NCBI GenBank assembly: GCA_023703575.1
Contig: CP097969.1
Coordinates: 901,517-965,516 of the forward strand
DNA: 64,000 nt
Direction of reading: 5' to 3'
Origin: SAR86 cluster bacterium
GTDB lineage: Bacteria > Pseudomonadota > Gammaproteobacteria > Magnimaribacterales > Magnimaribacteraceae
Shown: piece by piece, positions 56,723 through 64,000 of the stretch
Layout: each line of letters starts with the position of its first letter
Numbering within the stretch: position 1 is the first letter of the stretch
Notes under the pieces: generated by a model
Told to the model about the DNA's origin: nothing
What the model saw: only the letters and a program-made list of their open reading frames with translations
The model's database searches: none
Translations under genes and position numbers: made by a program

Positions 56723-58111
56723 CTATTTTGACAAATTTAAACTGAGAATTCTCTTATTTCCGTTTCTTGAAACACCAATTGTTGTACTTCGATCTATGTC
56801 AAGATCAGACAGGACATCTTTGAATTCGTTAACATTCTTGATTTTTATCCTGGCTAGGGAATAAATAATATCCCCTTTTCTTATACCTGAAATGTAAGCT
56901 ACACCCTCTGGATCAACATTTGTCACCAGAACACCTTCGATAAATGATCTTTGGCCTTCATTAACTTGATTTTCTACAACCAACCCAAGAGTATTTTGTT
57001 CAGTCTCATTAAATGCTATCGATGGATCTTTAGGAAGCTCACCCACAGTGACCTTAATAGTTTTCTTCTTACCATCTCTTAAGACCATGGCATTTACTTC
57101 CGTATCGGGTCTTATTGCACCGACAGTTAAGGGTAAATCTGAAGAATAAAATATTTCCTCTCCATCAAAGAATAGAATTACATCCTCTTCTTTTAAGCCT
57201 GATTTTTCAGCAGGACTATCTTCAATTATTTGCGAAACCAAGGCTCCTTTTGGCACTTTCATATCTAAAGCCTCTGCAAGCTCGCTGGTGATCTCTTGAA
57301 TGCTTACTCCGAGCCAACCTCTTGCCACATAACCTTTCTCTTTTAATTGGTCAGCCACATCCATTGCGTAGTCGATTGGTATTGCGAAAGATACCCCCAT
57401 GTAGCCTCCTGACCTAGTATAGATTTGTGAGTTTATTCCAACCACTTCTCCTTCTAAGTTAAATAATGGACCTCCCGAATTTCCTGGATTAATTGCAACA
57501 TCTGTTTGGATAAAAGGAACGTATGTAGAGTCTGACCCATTGGGTATGCTTCTTCCTTTTGCACTAACAATGCCTGAAGTCACAGAAAACCTTAATTGAA
57601 AAGGCGAACCTATTGCAACCACCCATTCACCTACTTTGAGTTCTTTTGATTTGCCAATCTCTAAAATCGGAAGATTTTCAGCATCTATTTTAAGAAGTGC
57701 TACATCTGATCGTTCATCAGCTCCTATAACCTCTGCCTTATATTCTCTTCTATCTCCAAGACTAACCGTAATTACATCTGCATCTTCAACGACATGATTG
57801 TTAGTAAGTAAGTATCCATCTTCCGATATTATGAATCCCGATCCAGTAGATACTACCGGTCTTGCATTTTCTCTAGGCATAGAAGGTCTAGGCTGTTGAC
57901 CAAAAAACCTTTCAAAAAACTCGTCATATCTGGGATCTCCAAATCCACGTCCATAAGTATTTCTCTCTTTGACCGTCCTCGAGCTTGTTATGTTGACCAC
58001 GGCAGGGGATGCTTTCTCTGCCAAATTTGAAAAATTCGGTAATTCTTTTGATTCTAGTACTACAAAAAAAGATACGAGAATAGATACCAAAAATAATCTG
58101 TATTTTGTCAT
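56723..58111 (-). CDS. degP: Periplasmic serine protease DegP/MucD
   Basis: 462 residues with an N-terminal signal peptide (cleavage near residue 20-22). The trypsin-like domain has His106 in LTNNHVVE, Asp136 in ERSDVALL, and Ser212 in NPGNSGGP. Two PDZ domains follow (about 250-350 and 365-460). It degrades or refolds misfolded envelope proteins. Position behind rpoE and rseA matches the algU-mucA-mucD arrangement of Pseudomonas. The intermediate mucB/rseB gene is absent. Confidence 0.95.
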   Translation of the reverse strand: MTKYRLFLVSILVSFFVVLESKELPNFSNLAEKASPAVVNITSSRTVKERNTYGRGFGDPRYDEFFERFFGQQPRPSMPRENARPVVSTGSGFIISEDGYLLTNNHVVEDADVITVSLGDRREYKAEVIGADERSDVALLKIDAENLPILEIGKSKELKVGEWVVAIGSPFQLRFSVTSGIVSAKGRSIPNGSDSTYVPFIQTDVAINPGNSGGPLFNLEGEVVGINSQIYTRSGGYMGVSFAIPIDYAMDVADQLKEKGYVARGWLGVSIQEITSELAEALDMKVPKGALVSQIIEDSPAEKSGLKEEDVILFFDGEEIFYSSDLPLTVGAIRPDTEVNAMVLRDGKKKTIKVTVGELPKDPSIAFNETEQNTLGLVVENQVNEGQRSFIEGVLVTNVDPEGVAYISGIRKGDIIYSLARIKIKNVNEFKDVLSDLDIDRSTTIGVSRNGNKRILSLNLSK

Positions 58112-58117
58112 ATTTAA

Positions 58118-58807
58118 TTAATTTATTTTCTCAGCAAAAAAATTTGCATTCTGTAGAATTTGATTCTTCTTTTCTGTAGAAATGTTCCCACTTACAGAAA
58201 CTACATAAATTCCATTCTTAGATTTGATATAAGAGATTCTAGTAGCTTCACCTGCGCCTATTTTATTGACTTCTTTAATTGGATACAAACTTACTTTGAA
58301 GGTTTTATCTGAATTAGGAACCCTGTAATTTGCCAAAGCTCCTTTTTGATTTGACTTGTAGTCTTGCAAAATACCCAACCCAGAAACAGAATTATTCAGA
58401 ACTTCTATTGCTTGAGGGCTTTCAATTGCATCCACTATTCTTTGTGAAGCTGTGTCAGAGAAGGATTCAACAGAGGGTGGGGTTAAGGAATAGATAATCA
58501 CTGCACAAAATCCGAAGATTGACGCGGCTATATAGCTTGCATGAGGGTATTTATGTTTTTTAATCTGTTCTGGGAATTTAGGTTGAAGCTTGTCCAACTC
58601 AAAAGAAACCTTATCGGAAATATCGATATCTAAGAATTCTGATTCTTCATTCTTTAGAGCTTCTTTGCCTTGATGAATATTTTTCCAGAATTCTCTATAT
58701 TCAGGATTAGATGATATTTCAGATAATATTCTTCTTGTTTCGAAATCAGACAGTTCACCATCTGCTAATGCAGAAATTTTTTCTTTCATAATTTTATTTT
58801 CAATCAT
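58118..58807 (-). CDS. rseA: Sigma-E anti-sigma factor RseA-like
   Basis: 229 residues. The N-terminal cytoplasmic domain MKEKISALADGELSDFETRR is a clear RseA N-terminal match, then one membrane helix at about 90-108 (YIAASIFGFCAVIIYSL). The periplasmic part is longer in its conserved tail than a bare RseA and ends with GEATRISYIKSKNG and VVSVSGNISTEKKNQI. This tail faintly recalls the C-terminal part of RseB/MucB, but that is only a visual impression. The ATG overlaps the rpoE stop as ATGA; a second ATG six codons later is also possible. It probably holds RpoE at the membrane until envelope stress. Confidence 0.85.
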   Translation of the reverse strand: MIENKIMKEKISALADGELSDFETRRILSEISSNPEYREFWKNIHQGKEALKNEESEFLDIDISDKVSFELDKLQPKFPEQIKKHKYPHASYIAASIFGFCAVIIYSLTPPSVESFSDTASQRIVDAIESPQAIEVLNNSVSGLGILQDYKSNQKGALANYRVPNSDKTFKVSLYPIKEVNKIGAGEATRISYIKSKNGIYVVSVSGNISTEKKNQILQNANFFAEKIN

Positions 58808-59412
58808 GAGTTTATCTCCGCATGTGTGGGCTGATGACCATTTCTATATTCTTTAATTGCATCATCGATAACCTCTCTACCTCTAAAGATTCTAGACCTA
58901 ACCGTCCCCACAGGGCAATTCACTACTTCAGCAATTTGCTCATAACTTAAGCCATCAAATTCTCTTAAGGTTAGCGCCGTTTTAGTGTCCTCACCCAGCC
59001 GATTAAGGCTTTCAATAATTATTTTATGCAGCTGATTAGCATAAAAAAAATCTTCTGGTGTGTCTTTATCTATTGGTTCTATGACATGATTTTCTTCTTT
59101 AGAGATATCAGTTTGCAAAAGTTCATCTTTTCTCTTTTTAGAGACTAAATAGTTTTTTGACGTGTTAACGGTAATCCTATAAATCCAAGTATAAAATGTA
59201 CTATCTTCCCTAAAAGAACCAATGGATTTGAAAGATTTGATGAATGAATCTTGAACGAGATCTTCAGCAATTTGCAGATCTTTAACGAACTTAAAGGCAG
59301 TAGATATTAATCTAGATTGATATTTCAAAACCAACAAATCAAAGGCCTGATAATCCCCGGCCTTAACCCTTTTAACTAAGCCTAAATCTAGATCTTTGTT
59401 TGAAATTTTCAT
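58804..59412 (-). CDS. rpoE: RNA polymerase sigma factor RpoE (AlgU-type)
   Basis: 202 residues. The sigma-70 region 2 has FDLLVLKYQSRLISTAFKF and DLVQDSFIKSFKSI; region 4 has LREFDGLSYEQIAEVVNCPVGTVRSRIFRGRE. It is an ECF sigma factor for the envelope-stress response. It starts 43 bp after glk and is coupled to rseA. Gene order with rseA and degP supports the assignment to RpoE/AlgU. Confidence 0.95.
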   Translation of the reverse strand: MKISNKDLDLGLVKRVKAGDYQAFDLLVLKYQSRLISTAFKFVKDLQIAEDLVQDSFIKSFKSIGSFREDSTFYTWIYRITVNTSKNYLVSKKRKDELLQTDISKEENHVIEPIDKDTPEDFFYANQLHKIIIESLNRLGEDTKTALTLREFDGLSYEQIAEVVNCPVGTVRSRIFRGREVIDDAIKEYRNGHQPTHAEINS

Positions 59413-59455
59413 AATAATATCCCTATAGACTATATCTTAACGTTAAAGTTCTCGC

Positions 59456-60376
59456 CTATTGCAATTTCTTTGATAATTCTAATCCCCCTACAAAGCCTAT
59501 TTCTTCTATTAGAACTATCGCTAAAGGTACTGTTCTCATAAAATCTCTCATAGTTTCACTGTCTTCAAAAGTATTTCTAAATTCTTGGTAATCTTCTTCT
59601 AACAAAAGAGAATTTACGATTGATCCTGATAACAAAACTCCCCCAAGAGAACCCCACACAAGGGCCATATATCTCAGATAAGAAGACAACAAATAATTCA
59701 ATACATCGATAGTTTGAAGGCTATATTTATCTCCTCTTGCTAATAAAATCTCTTCACTACTGAGCTGCTGGTTTGTTTTGCCTGATAAGGTTTCATAAAA
59801 ATAAGTTATTCCCTTGCCAGATAAGAAGTCTTCATACGTTGGAGCTCGATAATTCTCTTTAGTAAATCTATCTATTATCGCTCTCAAATCAGGCCTTAAG
59901 TGTTTATCAGAGATATTTATGTGACCTGCTTCAGTCGCTATAACAGTCTCTCCCAAAATTCCAGCTAAGCCCAAGCCTGTTCCTGGAGCAACAAGGATCT
60001 TTGGTCCTTCTGTCAATTTTTTTTCTCCTATATAGGATAAATCTCCAGCTTTTAAATTAAAGAGCGCATAAGCCTGCAGTTCAAGATCATTAACGACAAT
60101 CAGCCCACCTGAAAAGAGCTTGTTTTCGAGATTTTTTATACTGAATTCAAGACTAGTATTAACGAATGAAACTTTATCCCCCAAAATAGGGGCAGCAGCA
60201 CCAATGACCGCCTTATTTATATCCTTTAAACCTTTACCTTCAAGATATGCAAGACAAAGCTCTTCCACGGAATCGAATTGATTGATCTGGTAATTAGCTT
60301 TATTGCTGTATTTAAGACCATCCTTGGTCACACAAAACCTAGCATTTGTTGCTCCCAAATCTGCGATAAGTATCAA
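59456..60376 (-). CDS. glk: Glucokinase
   Basis: 306 residues. The ATP-binding loop is ILIADLGATNARFCV at 2-16, APGTGLGLA is the central phosphate motif, and EAGHINIS is part of the sugar site. It phosphorylates glucose at C6. The start is TTG at 60376, overlapping the sdhE stop as TTGA. Its placement between sdhE and rpoE suggests one transcription unit. Confidence 0.92.
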   Translation of the reverse strand: MILIADLGATNARFCVTKDGLKYSNKANYQINQFDSVEELCLAYLEGKGLKDINKAVIGAAAPILGDKVSFVNTSLEFSIKNLENKLFSGGLIVVNDLELQAYALFNLKAGDLSYIGEKKLTEGPKILVAPGTGLGLAGILGETVIATEAGHINISDKHLRPDLRAIIDRFTKENYRAPTYEDFLSGKGITYFYETLSGKTNQQLSSEEILLARGDKYSLQTIDVLNYLLSSYLRYMALVWGSLGGVLLSGSIVNSLLLEEDYQEFRNTFEDSETMRDFMRTVPLAIVLIEEIGFVGGLELSKKLQ

Positions 60377-60636
60377 GATGAGGTACCTAGATTAAGATCA
60401 TGAAAAGTTAATATTTTTTTTACGATAGGTTGAAGACTTGTGTCCTCAAATGACTTCTTATTCACCAAAATATCAAATATTTCAATATCCTCATATTCTA
60501 ATAGTCTTTGGAAATTAGTTATTTCATCTTCTTCAAGGTAATCAAAATTATTTTCGACAAAAGGTATGAATATCGCATCAAGCTCCCAGAGTCCCCTTCT
60601 ACATTGCCACAAAATTTTTTTCTTTAATTCATTCAA
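60373..60636 (-). CDS. sdhE: FAD assembly factor SdhE
   Basis: 87 residues starting at the TTG at 60636, with AGGGA 5 bases upstream. A longer open frame continues upstream but runs through the divergent ygfZ gene and carries no similarity. The family marker RRGLWELDAIF lies near residues 11-21, and the helical rest (ENNFDYLEEDEITNFQRLLE) is normal. It helps attach FAD to succinate dehydrogenase. It is divergent from ygfZ by 23 bp, as in E. coli. Confidence 0.9.
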   Translation of the reverse strand: MNELKKKILWQCRRGLWELDAIFIPFVENNFDYLEEDEITNFQRLLEYEDIEIFDILVNKKSFEDTSLQPIVKKILTFHDLNLGTSS

Positions 60637-60647
60637 AATAATTCCCT

Positions 60648-60653
60648 TATAAT
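60648..60653 (+). promoter_or_regulatory. -10 box of ygfZ, implying a leaderless transcript
   Basis: A perfect TATAAT sits at 60648-60653 and the ygfZ ATG begins at 60660. A normal start site would then fall at or within a base or two of the ATG. No Shine-Dalgarno sequence is seen between them. The -35 region is weak (TTAATT at 60624-60629, 18-bp spacing). Confidence 0.6.
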
Positions 60654-60659
60654 AGTTAT

Positions 60660-61493
60660 ATGAAAGGAAAAGAGCTAATAAAACTTGAATATTTGAGCAT
60701 ACTTCAAATAAATGGCAAAGGTTCATTTGAGCTTCTTCAGGGACAAATAACATCCGATATGGAAAAAGTCTCTGTGGATAATTGTGTTATGGGATCTATT
60801 TGCGATATTAAAGGTAGAGTTGTGAGCTCTTTTATTACATCCAAAAATGTAAAAGAGAATGATTCTTTCTTTCTGGTAGGTGAGACGAAAGCATTAGAAA
60901 CTACTAAAACTATCCTTGAAAAATATCAACCTTTTTATGATTGTTCTCTGGCGCTTAGAAAAGATATCAAATTTTATGCAATTGAAGAGAGTTGCTTAAA
61001 AAGCGATTTTCCAGAATCAAAGTTAGATTTTACATCACAAAATTATGATTCTTTTTTTAGATTGCACTATCTAGAGAAAAAATACCATCTGATAGGTTTC
61101 ATAGAATCAGAAGAATTCAAAGGTTACAATATTTCAAAGGATAAATTAGCCTGGGAGTTGGATGAAATAATTAATCAAAACTTCGAAATAACGTCTAAAG
61201 TGATAAATAAATTCACTCCTCATGAGCTGGGATATCACCTTACTAGCAGAATTGATTTTGAGAAAGGTTGTTATACCGGTCAAGAAATTGTTGCACGAAT
61301 GCATTACAGAGCAAAAAAATTGCCTGAGATACTAGTTAAATCGACAAATAAAGAAGTTGAGAACTTTATGAAAGTTTATGACAAAGATAATAAGGTAGTA
61401 GGGTTAATTTTATCATGCACAAAAGCTGAAAATAACTATCAATGCCTACTATCTATGAATAAAAACTATTCTGGTCAAGATCTAGATTTTTAG
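60660..61493 (+). CDS. ygfZ: Folate-binding Fe-S/tRNA-modifying protein YgfZ
   Basis: 277 residues. The family signature KGCYTGQE is at 202-209, with the essential Cys. The N-terminal folate-binding region has NGKGSFELLQGQITSDM, and DIKGRVVSSFIT follows. YgfZ supports repair or assembly of certain iron-sulfur enzymes using tetrahydrofolate. Its ATG lies seven bases after a TATAAT box, so translation may be leaderless. It ends 5 bp from the convergent ung gene. Confidence 0.93.
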   Translation: MKGKELIKLEYLSILQINGKGSFELLQGQITSDMEKVSVDNCVMGSICDIKGRVVSSFITSKNVKENDSFFLVGETKALETTKTILEKYQPFYDCSLALRKDIKFYAIEESCLKSDFPESKLDFTSQNYDSFFRLHYLEKKYHLIGFIESEEFKGYNISKDKLAWELDEIINQNFEITSKVINKFTPHELGYHLTSRIDFEKGCYTGQEIVARMHYRAKKLPEILVKSTNKEVENFMKVYDKDNKVVGLILSCTKAENNYQCLLSMNKNYSGQDLDF

Positions 61494-61498
61494 GCATT

Positions 61499-62185
61499 TT
61501 AATTTTCTTCTGTCCATAGAATCGGTAACTTCCCATTATTTTCTAAGTAAGCGTTTGCTTGAGAAAAATGCCTACAACCGAAAAATCCTTTATGAGCAGA
61601 TAGCGGTGAAGGATGAGGGGCTTTGAGAACTTTATGGATTTTAGAATCTATATTTAACCCCTTTTTTTGAGCATAATTGCCCCAGAGCAAAAATACTAAA
61701 TTTTCCTTACGATTTAATACTTTGATGATTTCATCTGTAAAAATTTCCCACCCCTGCCCTGCATGAGAGCCAGGACTTCCTTTTCCAACAGTTAAAACAG
61801 AGTTTAGTAGCAGCACACCTTGATGACCCCAAAAAGATAAATCACCATGTTTAGGTGGTTCTAGACTTAAATCTGATTTGATTTCTTTAAAGATATTAAC
61901 TAGCGACGGTGGCAATGTCATTCCCCTCTCTACGGAGAATGCAAGCCCATTTGCCTGCCCGATTCCATGATATGGATCTTGTCCTAATATAACTAATTTA
62001 ACTGAATCAACAGGTGTTATTTCTAAGCAATTGAAAATTTTTTTCATGGGCGGATAAATAACTTCATTATTAGACTGTTTCTCTTTCAAAAAATTTCTTA
62101 AATTCTCCATATATTCTTCACTAAACTCTGATTGAAGAGCTTCAAACCATGAAGTATGCATAGCTGGTCTTTTCTTTAAGGTCAT
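61499..62185 (-). CDS. ung: Uracil-DNA glycosylase, family 1
   Basis: 228 residues. The water-activating loop is GQDPYHG with Asp70, FLLWGNYAQKKG is the uracil-recognition Asn region, and the late APHPSPLSAHKGFFGCRHF carries the leucine loop and catalytic His. It removes uracil from DNA. The region upstream of it holds the DnaA-box cluster. Confidence 0.97.
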   Translation of the reverse strand: MTLKKRPAMHTSWFEALQSEFSEEYMENLRNFLKEKQSNNEVIYPPMKKIFNCLEITPVDSVKLVILGQDPYHGIGQANGLAFSVERGMTLPPSLVNIFKEIKSDLSLEPPKHGDLSFWGHQGVLLLNSVLTVGKGSPGSHAGQGWEIFTDEIIKVLNRKENLVFLLWGNYAQKKGLNIDSKIHKVLKAPHPSPLSAHKGFFGCRHFSQANAYLENNGKLPILWTEEN

Positions 62186-62558
62186 TAATTTACATTATGA
62201 TGATTAATTAAATTTTTTTAAATGGTTCTATAAATTTAAACTTTTTTTATCCACAATTTCTGTGGATAACTCTTAGGATAACTTTATCTTAGTTTTCTTA
62301 AGTGAAATGAAAAGGAGATTTCAGCAGATTGTGCAAAATTCAAACAAAATTCATGAAAACTACAAAAAAATGAATAAAATCAATATCTTAATAATTTTTT
62401 TTAAAAGTTTCTAGACTTTTCTGAAAGTTAATAGTTCAAGTAAGAGCAGAAAATATAAAATGATCAAAAACTGTGCGTAATTTTTAATTAGTGCATACAG
62501 GATCGCGAATTATTTTTGGAGATATGTATATTATTATTTAAAACAATGACTTAGATAT
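62186..62558. other. 373-bp gene-free A/T-rich region with a DnaA-box cluster
   Basis: The only gap over 300 bp in the window. Perfect DnaA boxes occur at 62247-62255 (TTATCCACA) and 62261-62269 (TGTGGATAA), facing each other with 5 bp between. One-mismatch boxes occur at 62330-62338 (TGTGCAAAA) and 62472-62480 (TGTGCGTAA); two-mismatch ones at 62273-62281 and 62490-62498. GATC sites lie at 62462 and 62501. A/T-rich tracts such as 62390-62407 could unwind. This could be oriC, or a DnaA-controlled region upstream of ung. Confidence 0.6.
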
Positions 62559-63746
62559 TTAAAGTATAAGTCTAACATCAATTACATTTTCTATACTTTT
62601 TAGTGAGGAAATGGATTTTTCATCCACTGCATTCTCTATGTCTATCAAGTTGTATGCAATATCGCCACGACTAACGTTGGTCATCTCGGCTATATTTAAA
62701 TTTAACTTCCCCAGAGCGGTAGCAATTTGTCCAATCATGGCAGGTACATTTTTATTAATTATGCTAATTCGGTGTTCAGTAGTTCGTTTAAGTTGGACAT
62801 TAGGAAAATTTACAGAATTTTTAATATTTCCAGTTTCAAGAAAGTCTGTCATTTGGTTTACCGCCATGACTGCACAATTTTCTTCGGCTTGAGCAGTGCT
62901 CGCTCCGATATGAGGAAGCAGGATCACATCTTTTTTTTCATTAGCTCTTTTAATTAATTCTGGGGTAGGGAAATCTGTAATAAAATTTCTTAAATTTCCC
63001 TTGTCTAGAAATTCCGATACATCCACAGTATTCACAACCTCATGCCTAGCAAAATTGAGCAAGGACAATTCACTAGCTTCTTTGAATAAATCCTTATTAA
63101 TGATCCCTTTTGTAGTCGAAAGAGCAGGAATATGAATTGAAATGTAATCACTGATTCTAAATAATTCTTCTAATGAACCTACTGGTTGAATTTGACTTGG
63201 AAGTTTCCAGGCCGCCTCAACTGAAATAGCTGGGTCATAACCAACAACTTTCATTTCAAGAGAAACACCCATTCGAGCTACTTTAGAACCAATTGCTCCC
63301 AGTCCTACTACCCCTAAAGTAGAACCGGCTAATTCGTTTCCTTTAAATTGTTTCTTATTATTCTCTAAAAAAGGCTCGAGTTCAGCCATATCATCCATTT
63401 CGGTAAGTTTATTCACAAAGTCTATGCTTGCGTAGACATTTCTGGATGACAACATTAGACCAGCTAGCACTAACTCCTTAACGGCATTTGCATTAGCACC
63501 AGGGGTGTTAAAAACAACTATCCCCTCTTCAGTACATTTTTCAACAGGAATATTATTCACTCCTGCTCCAGCTCTTGATATTGCCTTTAAATTAGCAGTT
63601 AGATCATCACAAGACATTTTTGTGCTCCTGACAAGCACTCCATCGGGAGCTTCAGAATTCTCTTCAAGAAAGCAGGAAGTACCCTCTAACTGTTCCAAAC
63701 CTATTTTGGCAATGTTGCTTAATGGTTTCACTGAATATTTTTGCAT
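62559..63746 (-). CDS. serA: D-3-phosphoglycerate dehydrogenase
   Basis: 395 residues from the ATG at 63746 (MQKYSVKPLSN); a longer frame adds 34 residues that overlap the region upstream of argF. The NAD domain has TLGVVGLGAIGSKVARMG; the catalytic His is in PHIGASTAQAEEN, with Arg and Glu in the nearby conserved segments. A C-terminal ACT-like domain (about 325-395) suggests serine feedback. It starts serine synthesis from 3-phosphoglycerate. It is divergent from argF by 90 bp. Confidence 0.92.
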   Translation of the reverse strand: MQKYSVKPLSNIAKIGLEQLEGTSCFLEENSEAPDGVLVRSTKMSCDDLTANLKAISRAGAGVNNIPVEKCTEEGIVVFNTPGANANAVKELVLAGLMLSSRNVYASIDFVNKLTEMDDMAELEPFLENNKKQFKGNELAGSTLGVVGLGAIGSKVARMGVSLEMKVVGYDPAISVEAAWKLPSQIQPVGSLEELFRISDYISIHIPALSTTKGIINKDLFKEASELSLLNFARHEVVNTVDVSEFLDKGNLRNFITDFPTPELIKRANEKKDVILLPHIGASTAQAEENCAVMAVNQMTDFLETGNIKNSVNFPNVQLKRTTEHRISIINKNVPAMIGQIATALGKLNLNIAEMTNVSRGDIAYNLIDIENAVDEKSISSLKSIENVIDVRLIL

Positions 63747-63788
63747 AATAGTTAGCTTTATTTTTAAGGCCGCGAAGCTTACCATTAA

Positions 63789-63817
63789 TTGCTTAAATGA
63801 TCGATTATCTATATAGT
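63789..63817 (+). promoter_or_regulatory. Putative sigma-70 promoter of argF
   Basis: TTGCTT at 63789-63794 and TATAGT at 63812-63817 are separated by exactly 17 bp, and the argF ATG is 19 bases after the -10 box. The match to consensus is moderate. Confidence 0.55.
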
Positions 63818-63836
63818 CGCGCTCCTTTTTAATAAT

Positions 63837-64000
63837 ATGAATAAACATTTTCTAGACCTTAATAATTTTTCTAAAGACGATATTGATAGAATCTTAAGCA
63901 ATTCTCTCGAAATGAAGTCCAAAGGGAAAAACTTAAAAATTTTAGAGGGTAAATTCCTAAGTCTTATATTTGAAAAATCTTCTACTAGAACTAGAGTTTC
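63837..64000 (+). CDS. argF: Ornithine carbamoyltransferase, N-terminal part
   Basis: The gene starts with ATG at 63837 and runs off the window; 54 complete codons are visible. The segment LSLIFEKSSTRTRV holds the carbamoyl-phosphate binding STRTR motif shared by ornithine and aspartate carbamoyltransferases. The opening HFLDLNNFSKDDIDRIL is typical of ornithine carbamoyltransferase. It would make citrulline for arginine synthesis. Confidence 0.88.
   Translation, partial: MNKHFLDLNNFSKDDIDRILSNSLEMKSKGKNLKILEGKFLSLIFEKSSTRTRV

Noticed and set aside
60637-60753. A longer start for sdhE (126 residues)
   Set aside because: It would run antisense through the start of ygfZ. The TTG at 60636 has its own ribosome site and gives the normal SdhE length.
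62247-62269. The two facing DnaA boxes as an intrinsic terminator hairpin
   Set aside because: A 9-bp stem with a 5-base loop is possible, but on neither strand is it followed by a U-run. The T residues lie on the wrong side for both directions.

Overview
The window is AT-rich, gene-dense DNA with very short intergenic gaps. It most likely comes from the chromosome of a streamlined marine gammaproteobacterium. Gammaproteobacterial traits are the rpoE-rseA-degP-lepA-lepB-rnc-era-recO-acpS run, the queA-tgt-yajC-secD-secF run, divergent sdhE/ygfZ, the trmJ/suhB pair, PlsB and RsmJ. The AT richness, the many CoA-ligase, dehydrogenase and monooxygenase genes and the overlapping gene ends recall SAR86-type bacteria, but that placement is inference. 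No phage, insertion sequence, CRISPR array or rRNA operon was seen.

Layout. 1-9.9 kb: the tail of a steroid-5-alpha-reductase-like gene, a pair of acyl-CoA dehydrogenases, an amidohydrolase, a prolyl oligopeptidase lipoprotein, a PhoD-like phosphatase, two divergent unknown genes closed by clear terminators, a glutathione transferase and a quinone oxidoreductase. 9.9-15.7 kb, minus strand: malate synthase G, DUF1330, a TauE/SafE permease, the malonate transporter MadL-MadM, three small unknowns and a P19/Tp34-like periplasmic metal protein. 15.8-27.4 kb: a FadB-type bifunctional beta-oxidation protein, an amidase, an M20 peptidase, a PIF1-like helicase, RmuC, a GPH-type transporter, tRNA-Gly, a membrane protein, a MatB-like malonyl-CoA synthetase and a short-chain dehydrogenase. 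27.5-36.7 kb: FolE, a Baeyer-Villiger monooxygenase, an acetyltransferase, an EamA transporter, a TauD-like dioxygenase, an acyl-CoA ligase, an AhpD-like protein, a chorismate mutase, an M20 amidohydrolase and DUF805. 36.7-39.0 kb: tRNA-Glu and a YtrA-type GntR/ABC operon with a visible operator.

39-64 kb is housekeeping. It holds trmJ/suhB; tRNA-Leu-queA-tgt-yajC-secD-secF; plsB; and a compact minus-strand run from sdhE-glk-rpoE through degP, lepAB, rnc, era, recO, acpS, adk, tsaB and uppP to rsmJ. ygfZ, ung, serA and the start of argF follow. The only gene-free stretch over 300 bp, between serA and ung, has two perfect DnaA boxes plus several near matches, so it is a candidate replication origin or DnaA-controlled region.

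Working together: MadL/MadM uptake and MatB activation suggest malonate use, and malate synthase could draw on the resulting acetyl-CoA. The acyl-CoA dehydrogenases, CoA ligases, FadB-like protein and Baeyer-Villiger monooxygenase suggest breakdown of lipids, terpenoids or sterols. These links are inferred from gene content.
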